A stretch of DNA of 64,000 bases from Sedimentibacter hydroxybenzoicus DSM 7310 (GCF_013403245.1 NZ_JACBNQ010000010.1:1-64000), one strand, 5' to 3'. Positions 34,643-43,866 are shown, counted from the first letter of the stretch. Notes: generated by a model not told the origin, from the sequence alone. Numbers and translations are program-made.

Positions 34643-34675
34643 GAGTCATCCTAATTAATGAAATAAATATTTCTG

Positions 34676-34757
34676 TATTCGTCATCCTGAGCGTAGCGAA
34701 GGATCTCAGCATTTGAAAGTCTGAGATTCCTCGCTTGTGCTCGGAATGACGAAAAAC
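34676..34757. repeat. Palindromic intergenic repeat within the liv operon
   Basis: CGTCATCCTGAGCGTAGC, GAAGGATCTCAGC, then inverted CTGAGATTCCTCGCTTGTGC and TCGGAATGACG. A complete palindrome between livK and livH; the encoded hairpin could attenuate transcription and favour the binding protein over the permease. Confidence 0.8.
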
Positions 34758-34792
34758 GGACGACAATCGATGACAAAAATAAAGGAGGAATT

Positions 34793-35647
34793 ATGTTAGG
34801 GCAAATCATAAGCAACGGATTATTAATGGGATTCATATATAGCTTAGTTGCCGTGGGCTTAACCTTGACCTGGGGCGTTATGGATATTACAAATTTTGCT
34901 CACGGTGAAATGTTAATGCTTGGCATGTATTCTGCATTCTGGATGTTTCAGTTATATTCAATAGATCCGCTGTTATCAATACCTATAAGTGCAGCGGTTA
35001 TATTTGTATTAGGAATATTAATATATAAGCTGATAATTAAAAAAGTATTGGGAGGAACCGGTCTTACGGCTCTTCTTGCTACATTCGGATTAAGTATGTT
35101 TTTAAAGAATTTAGTACAATATTTGTGGACTCCAAATTACAGATATATTAACGGTGCAATAGTAACTGATAATAAAATAGTTATTGGAAATATAATATTG
35201 GGTATGCCTCAGGTTGTGGCAGCGATCGGAAGCATCGCAATGACCCTGATTGTAATATATTTTATGAATAAAACGAAGACAGGAAAAGCAATTCAGGCAA
35301 CTGCTCTGAACAGAGATACTGCTTCACTCATGGGAATTGATACCGGTAAAATTTATGCAATAACCTTTGGACTTTCAGGTGCATGTGTTGGAGTGGCAGG
35401 AGCTTTAATGTCATCGTTTTTTCCCATATATCCTCAATCAGGAGCACTTTACAGCATACTTGCCTTTGTTATAGTGGCACTGGGAGGTTTCGGAAATATC
35501 AAAGGTGCATTGTTTGCCGGCTTAATAATCGGATTGACGGAAGCTGTGGGTGGATATTTCTTAGGAACACAATTTAAATATGCTCTTGTATTCTTGATTT
35601 ATTTAATAGTTATACAAGTGAGACCAAAGGGGTTGTTCGGATGGTAA
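34793..35647 (+). CDS. livH: Branched-chain amino-acid ABC transporter permease LivH
   Basis: 284 residues, about eight hydrophobic helices. Family stretches include YSLVAVGLTLTWGVMDITNFAHGEM, GLTALLATFGLSMFL and GGFGNIKGALFAG (coupling-helix region). AAAGGAGG precedes the ATG. Overlaps livM by 7 nt. Confidence 0.93.
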   Translation: MLGQIISNGLLMGFIYSLVAVGLTLTWGVMDITNFAHGEMLMLGMYSAFWMFQLYSIDPLLSIPISAAVIFVLGILIYKLIIKKVLGGTGLTALLATFGLSMFLKNLVQYLWTPNYRYINGAIVTDNKIVIGNIILGMPQVVAAIGSIAMTLIVIYFMNKTKTGKAIQATALNRDTASLMGIDTGKIYAITFGLSGACVGVAGALMSSFFPIYPQSGALYSILAFVIVALGGFGNIKGALFAGLIIGLTEAVGGYFLGTQFKYALVFLIYLIVIQVRPKGLFGW

Positions 35648-36627
35648 AGAATAAGAAGACATTAATCATAATTATAGCTGTATTAGCAGCACTGCCTTTA
35701 ATTTTCAAATCGGACAGCTTCCATAATATTATGGTGCTGCTGCTTATATATGCCACACTTGGGGAAGCATGGAACATTATTACCGGTTTCGCGGGTCAGA
35801 TATCATTTGGACATGCGGCATTTTTTGGTATAGGTGCGTACACCTCGTCGGTTCTTTTTTACAGATTTGATATAAGTCCGTGGGTCGGTATGGTTTTAGG
35901 AGGAATATTTGCAGCTATGGTCGCATTAATTATAAGCTATCCGACATTCAGATTAAAAGGGAGTTATTTTGCAATAGCGACCTTGGCTGTTGCCGAAATC
36001 ATTAAGCAATTATTCGTAAGCTGGAAGTTTGTAGAGGGTGCAACCGGTATTTCACTTCCCATAGTTGATGACAGCTGGCTTTGTATGGAATTTCACACCA
36101 CAAAGCTGCCATACATCTATATTGCACTGGGACTGTTTGCAATCGTGATATTTGTATGCAACTACATTGAAAATTCAAAGACAGGATTTTACTTGAAAGC
36201 TATCAGAGAAAGTCATGAGGTAGCCGAATCCATAGGAATTAATACAACAAATTATAAGACGCTGGCAATGGTTATAAGTGCATTCATTTCTGCATTTGCC
36301 GGCTCATTGTACGCTCAGTACGTATTGTATATAGATCCGTTCATGATTTTCACATTGGACATATCGATTAAGATTGTTTTGTTGACTGTTCTGGGAGGTA
36401 TAGGCAATATTTACGGACCGTTAATCGGAGCCTCCATACTCATACCTTTATCAGAAATCACCAGAGTGCAATTAGGAGGTACAGGCAGAGGAATAGATTT
36501 GATGATATTTGGTTTGCTTGTAATTCTTGTAGCATGCTATCAGCCGAAAGGAATTATCGGATTGGTAAATAAGGTAGCGAAGAAATTTAAAAAGGAAGGT
36601 GAAGGAAATGTTGAAGCAAATTCTTAA
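35641..36627 (+). CDS. livM: Branched-chain amino-acid ABC transporter permease LivM
   Basis: 328 residues with eight to ten hydrophobic helices and the motifs GEAWNIITGFAGQISFGHAAFFGIGAYTS, FRLKGSYFAIATLAVAEI, AIRESHEVAESIGIN and LGGIGNIYGPLIGA. Forms the heteromeric channel with LivH. The end overlaps livG by 20 nt. Confidence 0.93.
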   Translation: MVKNKKTLIIIIAVLAALPLIFKSDSFHNIMVLLLIYATLGEAWNIITGFAGQISFGHAAFFGIGAYTSSVLFYRFDISPWVGMVLGGIFAAMVALIISYPTFRLKGSYFAIATLAVAEIIKQLFVSWKFVEGATGISLPIVDDSWLCMEFHTTKLPYIYIALGLFAIVIFVCNYIENSKTGFYLKAIRESHEVAESIGINTTNYKTLAMVISAFISAFAGSLYAQYVLYIDPFMIFTLDISIKIVLLTVLGGIGNIYGPLIGASILIPLSEITRVQLGGTGRGIDLMIFGLLVILVACYQPKGIIGLVNKVAKKFKKEGEGNVEANS

Positions 36628-37351
36628 CATAGATAATATAACTATGAAATTCGGCAGCCTGGTTGCTAATGAAAATGTGTCCTTTACCATTAATGAAAAT
36701 GAAATAGTAAGCTTGATAGGACCTAACGGAGCCGGAAAAACCACGCTTTTTAATTGTATAACGGGATATTATCAGCCTTTCAGCGGAAAGGTTACATACA
36801 AGGACATGGATATCACCGGTTTTACGGCATATAAAATATGCAGATTAGGAATAACAAGGACATTTCAGATAGTTCAGACGTTAAAGGAAATGACTGTTGA
36901 AGAAAATATAATGACAGGAGCATTTCTTAATACAAAGAGCAGAAAAGAGGCTGAAGCAATTACATCAGAAATTATGGAGTTGACCGATCTTACCAAAAAG
37001 AAAAGTATTCTTGGAGGAAGTCTTACCATAGTTGATAAAAAAAGAGTTGAAATAGCCAGATCCTTAGCAACTAAACCGCAAATACTCATGCTGGATGAGT
37101 GTATGGCGGGGCTTAACCAAACAGAAATCAAGGATGTAATGAACCTTTGCTTAAAGCTTAAAGAAAGCGGGCTTTCACTGTTGATAGTTGAACACATAAT
37201 GGAAGCAATAATGCCTATATCAGACAATATTGTGGTTTTAAATGCCGGTAAAAAAATTGCCGAGGGTGTACCTTCGGACATCGTCAATAACGACGACGTA
37301 ATAAAAGCTTATTTGGGGGATAAATATCATGCTAAAAGTCAAAAATCTTAA
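36608..37351 (+). CDS. livG: Branched-chain amino-acid ABC transporter ATPase LivG
   Basis: 247 residues from ATG 36608; the upstream GTG at 36599 overlaps the ribosome site. Walker A GPNGAGKTT, Q loop TRTFQIV, signature region LGGSLTIVDKKRVEIAR, Walker B ILMLDECMAGL and switch His in VEHIME. The signature is degenerate compared with LSGGQ, as is common for LivG (usually LSYGQQR); here it reads LTIVDKKR, unusually diverged. Confidence 0.9.
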   Translation: MLKQILNIDNITMKFGSLVANENVSFTINENEIVSLIGPNGAGKTTLFNCITGYYQPFSGKVTYKDMDITGFTAYKICRLGITRTFQIVQTLKEMTVEENIMTGAFLNTKSRKEAEAITSEIMELTDLTKKKSILGGSLTIVDKKRVEIARSLATKPQILMLDECMAGLNQTEIKDVMNLCLKLKESGLSLLIVEHIMEAIMPISDNIVVLNAGKKIAEGVPSDIVNNDDVIKAYLGDKYHAKSQKS

Positions 37352-38033
37352 AGTTGGATATGATAATGTTCCTGTTATCTTTGATGTATCCTTTGAAGTA
37401 AGAGAAAAAGAAGTAGTCTCGATTGTTGGCTCAAACGGAGCCGGCAAATCAACTATTTTAAGGACGGTTTCAGGACTGCTGAAGCCGATGAACGGAGAAA
37501 TAGAGTTTTTCGGTGAAAGGATAGATGGTCTCAGGCCGAATAAAATAGTTGAAAGAGGAATATCTCATGTGCCTGAGGGCAGACACGTTTTCGGTAAGCT
37601 GAGCATAAAAGATAATTTAATGATGGGCGCATACATCATAAAGTCAGAAGCAGAAAAAAATAAAAAACTGTCTGAGGTATATGAAATATTTCCGAAGCTT
37701 AAAGAAAGGGAAAATCAAAAGGCAGAAACATTGAGCGGCGGGGAACAGCAGATGCTTGCCATAGCCAGAGGGCTTATGTCAAATCCAAAGCTGCTGATGG
37801 TGGATGAAATGTCTCTGGGACTTGCTCCCCTGATGGTGGAAACAGTTATGCAGGCATTAAAATATGTAAGTTCCACGGGCCTTACAGTTCTGTTGGTTGA
37901 ACAGAAGGTTCAGGAGGCCTTGGAAATAGCCGATAGAGGATATGTAATTCAAAACGGCAGAATGGTAATTGAAGGTACGGGCGAAGAACTGATGGAAACA
38001 GACATAGTTAAAAAAGCATACTTAGGTCTTTAA
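37329..38033 (+). CDS. livF: Branched-chain amino-acid ABC transporter ATPase LivF
   Basis: 234 residues. Walker A GSNGAGKST, Q loop ISHVPEGRHVFG, canonical signature LSGGEQQMLAIARGL, Walker B LLMVDEMSLGLAP and the switch region VEQKVQEAL (Gln-Lys after Glu, as in LivF). Overlaps livG by 23 nt and ends the operon. Confidence 0.94.
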   Translation: MLKVKNLKVGYDNVPVIFDVSFEVREKEVVSIVGSNGAGKSTILRTVSGLLKPMNGEIEFFGERIDGLRPNKIVERGISHVPEGRHVFGKLSIKDNLMMGAYIIKSEAEKNKKLSEVYEIFPKLKERENQKAETLSGGEQQMLAIARGLMSNPKLLMVDEMSLGLAPLMVETVMQALKYVSSTGLTVLLVEQKVQEALEIADRGYVIQNGRMVIEGTGEELMETDIVKKAYLGL

Positions 38034-38035
38034 TG

Positions 38036-38097
38036 TTATTCTGAGCGGCAGCCATTATGTCATCCTGAGCGGCAGCGAAGGATCTCATCTTTTGTCA
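38036..38097. repeat. Palindromic repeat half units abutting a kinase stop codon
   Basis: TTATTCTGAGCGGCAGCC then TGTCATCCTGAGCGGCAGC, GAAGGATCTCATCTTTTGTCA. The final TCA (38095-38097) is the stop codon TGA of the minus-strand histidine kinase. Confidence 0.75.
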
Positions 38098-39507
38098 TAT
38101 TTCAAACCAGAACGTACAACCGTTGCCTGGGCTGTTTACTATACCGTATTCAGCATTGTGAAGCTTTAAAATGCTTTTAACTATTGACAGACCAAGTCCC
38201 GTGCCTGCAACAGGGCGGGACTTGTATTCATTTGCCCTGTAAAATCTATCCCAAATTTTATCTTCTTGATCTGACGGTATTCCATCGCCTGAGTCGGTAA
38301 TTTCGAACCTGATTTTACCATCTGTTTTTTTAACTGATATGAATACTTTTTTATCATCTCCTGTATAATTAACGGCATTGGAAATGAGATTGTAAAGTAT
38401 TTGATTGAATTTTTTATCATCAACCGAAGCTTCTAAATTTTCTTCACAGTGCAGTATAAAATCATAGCCATCCTTGGAATACATTTCGCTGAATGTTTTA
38501 ATTATATTTTTAGTTACCTTAGTTATATTTACAGAGGAAAATTCCAATTGGCTTGTACCCGATTCGTATTTAGATAAATCCAATATATCATTAACTAAAT
38601 CAGTGAGGCGATTTGATTCATTAATTATAACATCAAGATGCTGTTCCCGCTTTGCCGGGTTAGAGCCGGACAGATCTCTTATCATTTCAGCATATGATTT
38701 TATCAATGTAAGAGGTGTACGAAGCTCATGAGAAACATTGGATATTAATTCTCTCCTGAGCCTGTCTGTTTTAGACAGTTCATTTGTGGCGTAGTTTAAA
38801 GAATCGGCTAATTTATCAATTTCAGCGTAAACACCCCCTTCAAAGGTTATATCATAGTTCCCCGTAGCTAACTGACCGGCAGTATCCGTAAGCTGAGATA
38901 TCGGTTTAGCTAATCTGAATGAAATAACCAGCGATAATACAACAGCAAATACTAAAGATATTATTGTGATTAGCACTAATTGCTCCTTTAAAACCGAAGC
39001 AGTGTTATCCATTGAAGCAAGCTGAGAAAAGATATATATGTAAATATCCTTACTTTCGGTTTCGCCTTCTTTCAAAAACATGCCGTAAACCATGTATTGA
39101 GAACCGGAAGTGCTTGGGTTGTCCAACACCTTGAAAATTTCGTTAGTGTAGGTTTCTCCGTAGGGCTCAGAAAACAATATTATATCAATGGGGTCCGGAT
39201 TGGAAAGCTGCAATAAGGACGAAGCCAAATTAGCAATGCCGTCCCTGTTAAATATACGAACAGGCATGCTGTCATAGTTGGTTTTCCTGTAAATATTTCC
39301 GTGGAAATCTTCGGCCTTGTATTCGGAAACCAATGCATTACCTATATTTCTTATTTCACGTTCTTTAAATTTTAAATAAAATTGGTTAAAGAACACAATC
39401 TGAAACAACCACATAAGTACAGCAATGAAAATTATTAAAAAAACAAAGTAAAACCAGATATTATATTTTAAACTGTGTTTAGCAGGCATTATATTATACT
39501 TTTTCAT
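38095..39507 (-). CDS. Membrane sensor histidine kinase
   Basis: 470 residues from ATG 39507, with AGAGG 6 nt upstream; a longer reading to 39546 only translates repeat sequence. TM helix (about 17-40), extracellular sensor of about 145 residues, second TM, HAMP (LAKPISQLTDTAGQLATGNYD), HisKA with phospho-His in SNVSHELRTPLTLI, HATPase with GTGLGLSIVKSIL. Likely partner of the unpaired regulator at 32442 and flanked by a LivK-like protein, so it may sense amino-acid supply (inference). Confidence 0.9.
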   Translation of the reverse strand: MKKYNIMPAKHSLKYNIWFYFVFLIIFIAVLMWLFQIVFFNQFYLKFKEREIRNIGNALVSEYKAEDFHGNIYRKTNYDSMPVRIFNRDGIANLASSLLQLSNPDPIDIILFSEPYGETYTNEIFKVLDNPSTSGSQYMVYGMFLKEGETESKDIYIYIFSQLASMDNTASVLKEQLVLITIISLVFAVVLSLVISFRLAKPISQLTDTAGQLATGNYDITFEGGVYAEIDKLADSLNYATNELSKTDRLRRELISNVSHELRTPLTLIKSYAEMIRDLSGSNPAKREQHLDVIINESNRLTDLVNDILDLSKYESGTSQLEFSSVNITKVTKNIIKTFSEMYSKDGYDFILHCEENLEASVDDKKFNQILYNLISNAVNYTGDDKKVFISVKKTDGKIRFEITDSGDGIPSDQEDKIWDRFYRANEYKSRPVAGTGLGLSIVKSILKLHNAEYGIVNSPGNGCTFWFEI

Positions 39508-39525
39508 AATAAACCTCTTTGGTAT

Positions 39526-39570
39526 TCCGTCCTTCGGTTCTGTCATCCTTCGCTATCGCTCAGGATGACA
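39526..39570. repeat. Palindromic repeat, short copy
   Basis: TCTGTCATCCTTCGCTATCGCTCAGGATGACA forms a compact palindrome just upstream of the kinase start, between divergent genes. Confidence 0.65.
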
Positions 39571-39734
39571 AATACAGACATATTATTACGATTCAATTAT
39601 ACCACAAAGCAAATGTATGGAAAACATTTTTCTTTCCAATTTCAATACGCTATGTTATAATGAATACCGTTAATGAAACAAAATCTTAGTAAGTCGGTTT
39701 ATGTCGTTAGCAAGTTGCAAGGAGAGACGTCATA

Positions 39735-41009
39735 ATGAAAAATATTAAAATAAGTGTAATAATAATTATAGCAATCATTTTTTTAATAGCATTTAAAAGT
39801 ATCAAAGGGCTTGATATCATTGCCGATGTAAAGGACGAAACTGTTAAAATCGGTGTCTTGCTTCCTTTGACGGGACCTGCAGAACCGACAGGTACAAAGC
39901 TTAAATATGCTATCGAAGTGGCGGAGGAAATAATAAACGGTAAACACGATGTAGACTTTGCCTTAGGTACTACAGAAGGTCTTCCTAATCTTAATAATAA
40001 AAAAATAGAATTCATATATACAGATCATAAAGCAAATCCCGAAACAGCAAGGATTGAAGCTGAAAGACTAATAAAAGAAGAGAATGTTGCCGCGTTGATA
40101 GGTGCGTACCACAGTTCCGCAACCAAGACGGCAAGTCAGGTGGCGGAAGAGTATAAGATACCTTTTCTCGCCGGCTCATCAAGCTCCGCATCCTTAACAA
40201 ACAGGGGTTATGACTATTTTTATAGAATTGCTCCCAATGACGATATGGAAACGGAATTTTTCTTTGAGTACATAACATATCTTAACAAGAGATTCGACGC
40301 AGGCATAAAAACCATAGGGATAGTATATATAGACAATGAATATGGAATTCATGCTGCTGAAATGGTAGATAAGTGGCTTGATGAAAAGTATGGGGAACAA
40401 GGTTTTGAAATAGCTGTCAAGGTAATATACTCAGAAGATTTATTAGACATAGACGACGGTATCAATAAAATAAAGGAAGCAAATCCTGACGTTATATTTC
40501 AAGCATCATATATCGAGGATGTAACGCAGTTTGTGAAAAAGTATAAGGAAAACAACATAGTTCCAAAAGCCGTTTTAAACTATTGCGGAGGTTTCCAGGA
40601 CCCTGTATTTATAGACAATTTAGGAGATGACGGCAATTATTTTTCCGGTTCAAGCGCAAGCATGCCCGCAATATTTAAAAACAGCGAATCAGAAAATCGA
40701 ATCAATGAGTTCTACAAGAAAAAATCAGGTGAAGACATTGACGGTCCGGCATTGGAGGAATTCAGCTCAGCCATGATAATTGCCGATGCAATCAATACTG
40801 CCGGTTCAACAAACGGCGATGAAATTGTTGAAGTTTTAAAAACCAAAAGCTTTCAAACACCATATTTCATATCAAGAAGTATTGAGTTTAATGAAAACGG
40901 CCAGAATTCTCAGACCATATCATTTATGGTTCAGATACAGGATGGGAAATATGAATTAGTGTGGCCTATGGAAATTCAAGAAAAACAACCTCAGATTTTA
41001 AATAAATAA
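39735..41009 (+). CDS. Membrane-anchored LivK-like substrate-binding protein
   Basis: 424 residues, clear paralogue of the LivK at 33299 (shared APNDDMETE, YIDNEYG-type strings, VGAYHSSATKTASQ-like ligand loop, CGGFQD). The N-terminus is a hydrophobic helix (about 7-23) without lipobox cysteine and without a good signal-peptidase site, so it is probably tethered by a TM anchor. Located divergent from the sensor kinase gene, not in the liv operon. It may present ligand to the kinase or be a second receptor for LivHMGF (inference). Confidence 0.85.
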   Translation: MKNIKISVIIIIAIIFLIAFKSIKGLDIIADVKDETVKIGVLLPLTGPAEPTGTKLKYAIEVAEEIINGKHDVDFALGTTEGLPNLNNKKIEFIYTDHKANPETARIEAERLIKEENVAALIGAYHSSATKTASQVAEEYKIPFLAGSSSSASLTNRGYDYFYRIAPNDDMETEFFFEYITYLNKRFDAGIKTIGIVYIDNEYGIHAAEMVDKWLDEKYGEQGFEIAVKVIYSEDLLDIDDGINKIKEANPDVIFQASYIEDVTQFVKKYKENNIVPKAVLNYCGGFQDPVFIDNLGDDGNYFSGSSASMPAIFKNSESENRINEFYKKKSGEDIDGPALEEFSSAMIIADAINTAGSTNGDEIVEVLKTKSFQTPYFISRSIEFNENGQNSQTISFMVQIQDGKYELVWPMEIQEKQPQILNK

Positions 41010-41027
41010 TTAAGTAATTCTTCGGTT

Positions 41028-41060
41028 GGGTCATCCTGAGCGTCAGCGAAGGATATCAGG
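41028..41060. repeat. Palindromic repeat half unit
   Basis: GGGTCATCCTGAGCGTCAGC followed by GAAGGATATCAGG, between the LivK-like gene and nagB. Confidence 0.65.
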
Positions 41061-41105
41061 GTGTGTCCCCATACCGCTTAAATTTAATATATTAAAGGAG
41101 CATAA

Positions 41106-41831
41106 ATGGAAGTAATTATCAAAAATAATTATCAGGAAGTAAGTGATGCAGCAGCAGAATATTTGTTAAATGTAGTAAAAAACAAGCCAAACGCAGTATT
41201 AGGACTACCAACAGGCAGTTCACCAACAGGAATGTACAAAATTGTAGTTGACGAATACAAGAATAACAATGTTTCATTTGAAAATGTAAAAACATTTAAT
41301 TTAGATGAGTACATGGGATTAGACAGAAGTAACGACCAAAGCTATTATTATTTTATGAATGAAAATCTTTATTCTCATGTAAATTTAAAACCCGAAAATA
41401 TTAACATACCAAACGGTATGGCAAAAGATATAAATCAGGAGTCAATCAGATATGAAAATAAATTAAAAGCCGAAGGACCTATGGATATCATGTTTTTAGG
41501 TATCGGCAATAACGGACATATCGGTTTTAATGAACCAAATGAATATTTTGAACCATTTACACACGAGGTTAATTTAACTCAAGATACAATTGAAGCAAAC
41601 GCAAGGTTTTTTGAGAAAATTGAAGATGTTCCGACAAAGGCAATCACAATGGGTGTAAAAACAATTTCCTCCGCCAGGAAAATCGTTTTAATCGCAACAG
41701 GCTCTGCAAAAGCAACCGCAATAGCTAAAGCGGTTAAAGGAAAAATAACTCCCCAGGTACCTGCATCCATATTGCAAATGCATGATGATGTAACAGTCAT
41801 TATTGACAAAGAAGCGGCAAGCAAATTGTAA
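41106..41831 (+). CDS. nagB: Glucosamine-6-phosphate deaminase
   Basis: 241 residues, length as in Firmicute NagB lacking the allosteric C-terminal tail. GLPTGSSPTGMYK (phosphate loop), TFNLDEYMGL (catalytic Asp), GIGNNGHIGFNEPN (catalytic Asp/His region). Converts GlcN-6-P to Fru-6-P and ammonia. No nagA or PTS gene is adjacent. AAAGGAG precedes the ATG. Confidence 0.94.
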   Translation: MEVIIKNNYQEVSDAAAEYLLNVVKNKPNAVLGLPTGSSPTGMYKIVVDEYKNNNVSFENVKTFNLDEYMGLDRSNDQSYYYFMNENLYSHVNLKPENINIPNGMAKDINQESIRYENKLKAEGPMDIMFLGIGNNGHIGFNEPNEYFEPFTHEVNLTQDTIEANARFFEKIEDVPTKAITMGVKTISSARKIVLIATGSAKATAIAKAVKGKITPQVPASILQMHDDVTVIIDKEAASKL

Positions 41832-41844
41832 AATATATTGACTT

Positions 41845-41898
41845 TGTCATTCTGACACTTTTGTCATCCTGAACGAAGTGAAGAATCTCATCTTTTCA
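41845..41898. repeat. Palindromic repeat half units
   Basis: TTTGTCATTCTGACAC and TTTGTCATCCTGAACGAAG with TGAAGAATCTCATC; two starts in tandem, one truncated. Confidence 0.65.
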
Positions 41899-41911
41899 TA
41901 ATTAAACAATT

Positions 41912-41965
41912 GGGGTTTAAGCTAAATTTATAATAAATTTGGCATAAGCCCCGAACTTTTTGTTA
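41912..41965 (+). terminator. Terminator downstream of nagB
   Basis: GGGG/CCCC outer stem (41912-41952) with inner AAATTT/AAATTT pairing, followed by a T-rich stretch. Confidence 0.5.
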
Positions 41966-42008
41966 TATTTGCCGAAATATATATGAGCGGTGTATAGGGG
42001 GAATGTAT

Positions 42009-43661
42009 ATGTATAAGAAGTTATCGGAATTCGTGGAGAATAGTATAAAAAAAGACAATATAGTTGTATGGATGAGCTTTGTAGCATTACAAATTGCTGT
42101 AATAACTTATCTTGTGTATATTACGGGCGGCGCATCATCCGTTGTTCAGATGCTGTATATTCCCATATTAATTATAGTTATTAAATTCGGTATAAGGTAT
42201 GGAATTGCGATTGCGGTTATTGCCGGTTTAGCTGTGGGACCTTTTATGCCTTATGCGGCGACAAACACCATGCAGCCAACTTCATTGTGGGTATTGAGAA
42301 TTATTATATCCATAGTGATTGTTTTTATTGTGGGAAAGTTATCGGAGAAATTAAACAAATTTAACGAGTTAGAAAAGAAAAAGGCATATGAGGATATTAC
42401 AACAGGGTATCACAATTTAAATAAGCTGAAGGTTGATTTAAACAAAGAAATCAGCAGCAAAAAATACTCAAATATATCCATAATATCGTTTAAATTTGAA
42501 AATATGGATATGATCAGGCAGTACGTAGATTTTGAAGTAGGTGACAAATCATACATAAGGCTGCATGAAATTGCGGGAGAATTCTTTTGCAATAAATGCG
42601 TTTATTCTGCCTATGGGAACAAAATAGTTATAATGCTGCCGGGGTATAATATAAATGAGGCATATAACTCAGCCAAGAAATTTATACAGCAAACGAAGAA
42701 TCCCATATACATAGATGATTTACCTATTTCACCTGTTATTAAGGCAGGCATAGTTAATTATCCGTTGCACGAAACAGACGTTGACAATATAATCGTTATG
42801 CTCGACAAGTCTTTGAAGCTATCTGATATGACCCACAATGACGTAATGATTTATGACGATATGGCAGAAAAAGAAAAAGACAGATACTATCAGGACCTTG
42901 TTTCATTGTATCATGCATTGAAAGACAACATGTTTAAAATGCATTACCAACCCATAGTAAACGTTAAAACAAATCAGGTTGTAAGTGTAGAAGCATTGCT
43001 TAAATGGAATGACACTAATCACAACAATATGTCAATAGCAGAACTGATTAAAATAGCAGAAGATGCCGGCTTCATCAATGAAATAACCAAGTGGGTTATA
43101 AAAAATGTAATAGATCAAATAAAAATATGGAATGATAAGGGTATAGAAATACCCGTTTCAATAAACGTTTCAGCCAGAGATTTATCAGATGAAACATTCA
43201 TAGATTATGTAAAGGATTGTATATCATCAAACAACATAAAACCTAAAAACATACAATTTGAATTAACAGAACGCTCCATCATAAATGACGGAGAAACCGC
43301 TGCTAAAACCCTTAAAAGCTTAAAGCATATGGGTATAAAGATATCCCTTGATGACTATGGTACCGGATACAATTCATTAAAGAATCTGGTTGATTTTGCA
43401 GATAAATTCGATTATCTTAAAATTGATAAAATTTTCATAGACAAAATCATAAAGGACGAGAAACTAATCATAGTAGATTATATCATCAGCGCCGCCCACC
43501 GCCTCGGCATAAAAGTAGTTGCGGAAGGCGTCGAAATGATAGAACAAATAGAAATCCTCAAAATTGTTGACTGTGACATGATACAAGGATTCTACTATGC
43601 CAAACCTCTCCCGCCGGAGGAGTTAGAGGAGTATGTCAGCCAAAGCGAAGAGTCATCCTGA
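42009..43661 (+). CDS. Membrane EAL-domain c-di-GMP phosphodiesterase with degenerate GGDEF
   Basis: 550 residues from ATG 42009; AGGGGGA suits it better than ATG 42003. Three to four TM helices (about 20-115), a GGDEF-fold domain (about 130-285) lacking the GGDEF motif (YGNKIVIM at that place), and an EAL domain (about 295-545). The EAL domain keeps the catalytic signature VSVEALLKW, NVSARDL, ELTERS, DDYGTGYNS, KIDK and AEGVE. It should hydrolyse c-di-GMP; the GGDEF-like part is probably regulatory. The last residues and stop lie in repeat-derived sequence. Confidence 0.88.
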   Translation: MYKKLSEFVENSIKKDNIVVWMSFVALQIAVITYLVYITGGASSVVQMLYIPILIIVIKFGIRYGIAIAVIAGLAVGPFMPYAATNTMQPTSLWVLRIIISIVIVFIVGKLSEKLNKFNELEKKKAYEDITTGYHNLNKLKVDLNKEISSKKYSNISIISFKFENMDMIRQYVDFEVGDKSYIRLHEIAGEFFCNKCVYSAYGNKIVIMLPGYNINEAYNSAKKFIQQTKNPIYIDDLPISPVIKAGIVNYPLHETDVDNIIVMLDKSLKLSDMTHNDVMIYDDMAEKEKDRYYQDLVSLYHALKDNMFKMHYQPIVNVKTNQVVSVEALLKWNDTNHNNMSIAELIKIAEDAGFINEITKWVIKNVIDQIKIWNDKGIEIPVSINVSARDLSDETFIDYVKDCISSNNIKPKNIQFELTERSIINDGETAAKTLKSLKHMGIKISLDDYGTGYNSLKNLVDFADKFDYLKIDKIFIDKIIKDEKLIIVDYIISAAHRLGIKVVAEGVEMIEQIEILKIVDCDMIQGFYYAKPLPPEELEEYVSQSEESS

Positions 43662-43735
43662 AAACATGTCATCCTGAGCAAAGCGAAGGATCTCATCTTG
43701 TTGTATCATTCCGAGTGCAAGCGAGGAATCTCTCT
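43650..43735. repeat. Palindromic intergenic repeat
   Basis: GAGTCATCCTGAAAACA, then TGTCATCCTGAGCAAAGC with GAAGGATCTCATCTTG and the inverted CATTCCGAGTGCAAGCGAGGAATCTC. The first TCATCCTGA includes the stop codon of the EAL gene. Confidence 0.75.
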
Positions 43736-43810
43736 GCGATTCATGTCATTAAACCATCTGTTATCTTAAGCGTCAAAAATAGATAAGAATAATAAGATTG
43801 ATTTAATAAA

Positions 43811-43839
43811 TTGACTTTGGTCGACAAATCGAATATACT
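43811..43839 (+). promoter_or_regulatory. Sigma-A promoter of the abiE-like locus
   Basis: TTGACT (43811-43816), 17-bp spacer, TATACT (43834-43839). Start expected near 43846, 50 nt before the antitoxin ATG. Confidence 0.6.
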
Positions 43840-43866
43840 ATATTAAAGCACCCATCGATTGGCTTA

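Noticed and set aside
39507-39546. Longer start of the sensor kinase (13 extra residues)
   Set aside because: The extension translates intergenic repeat sequence, and the ribosome site AGAGG fits the ATG at 39507.
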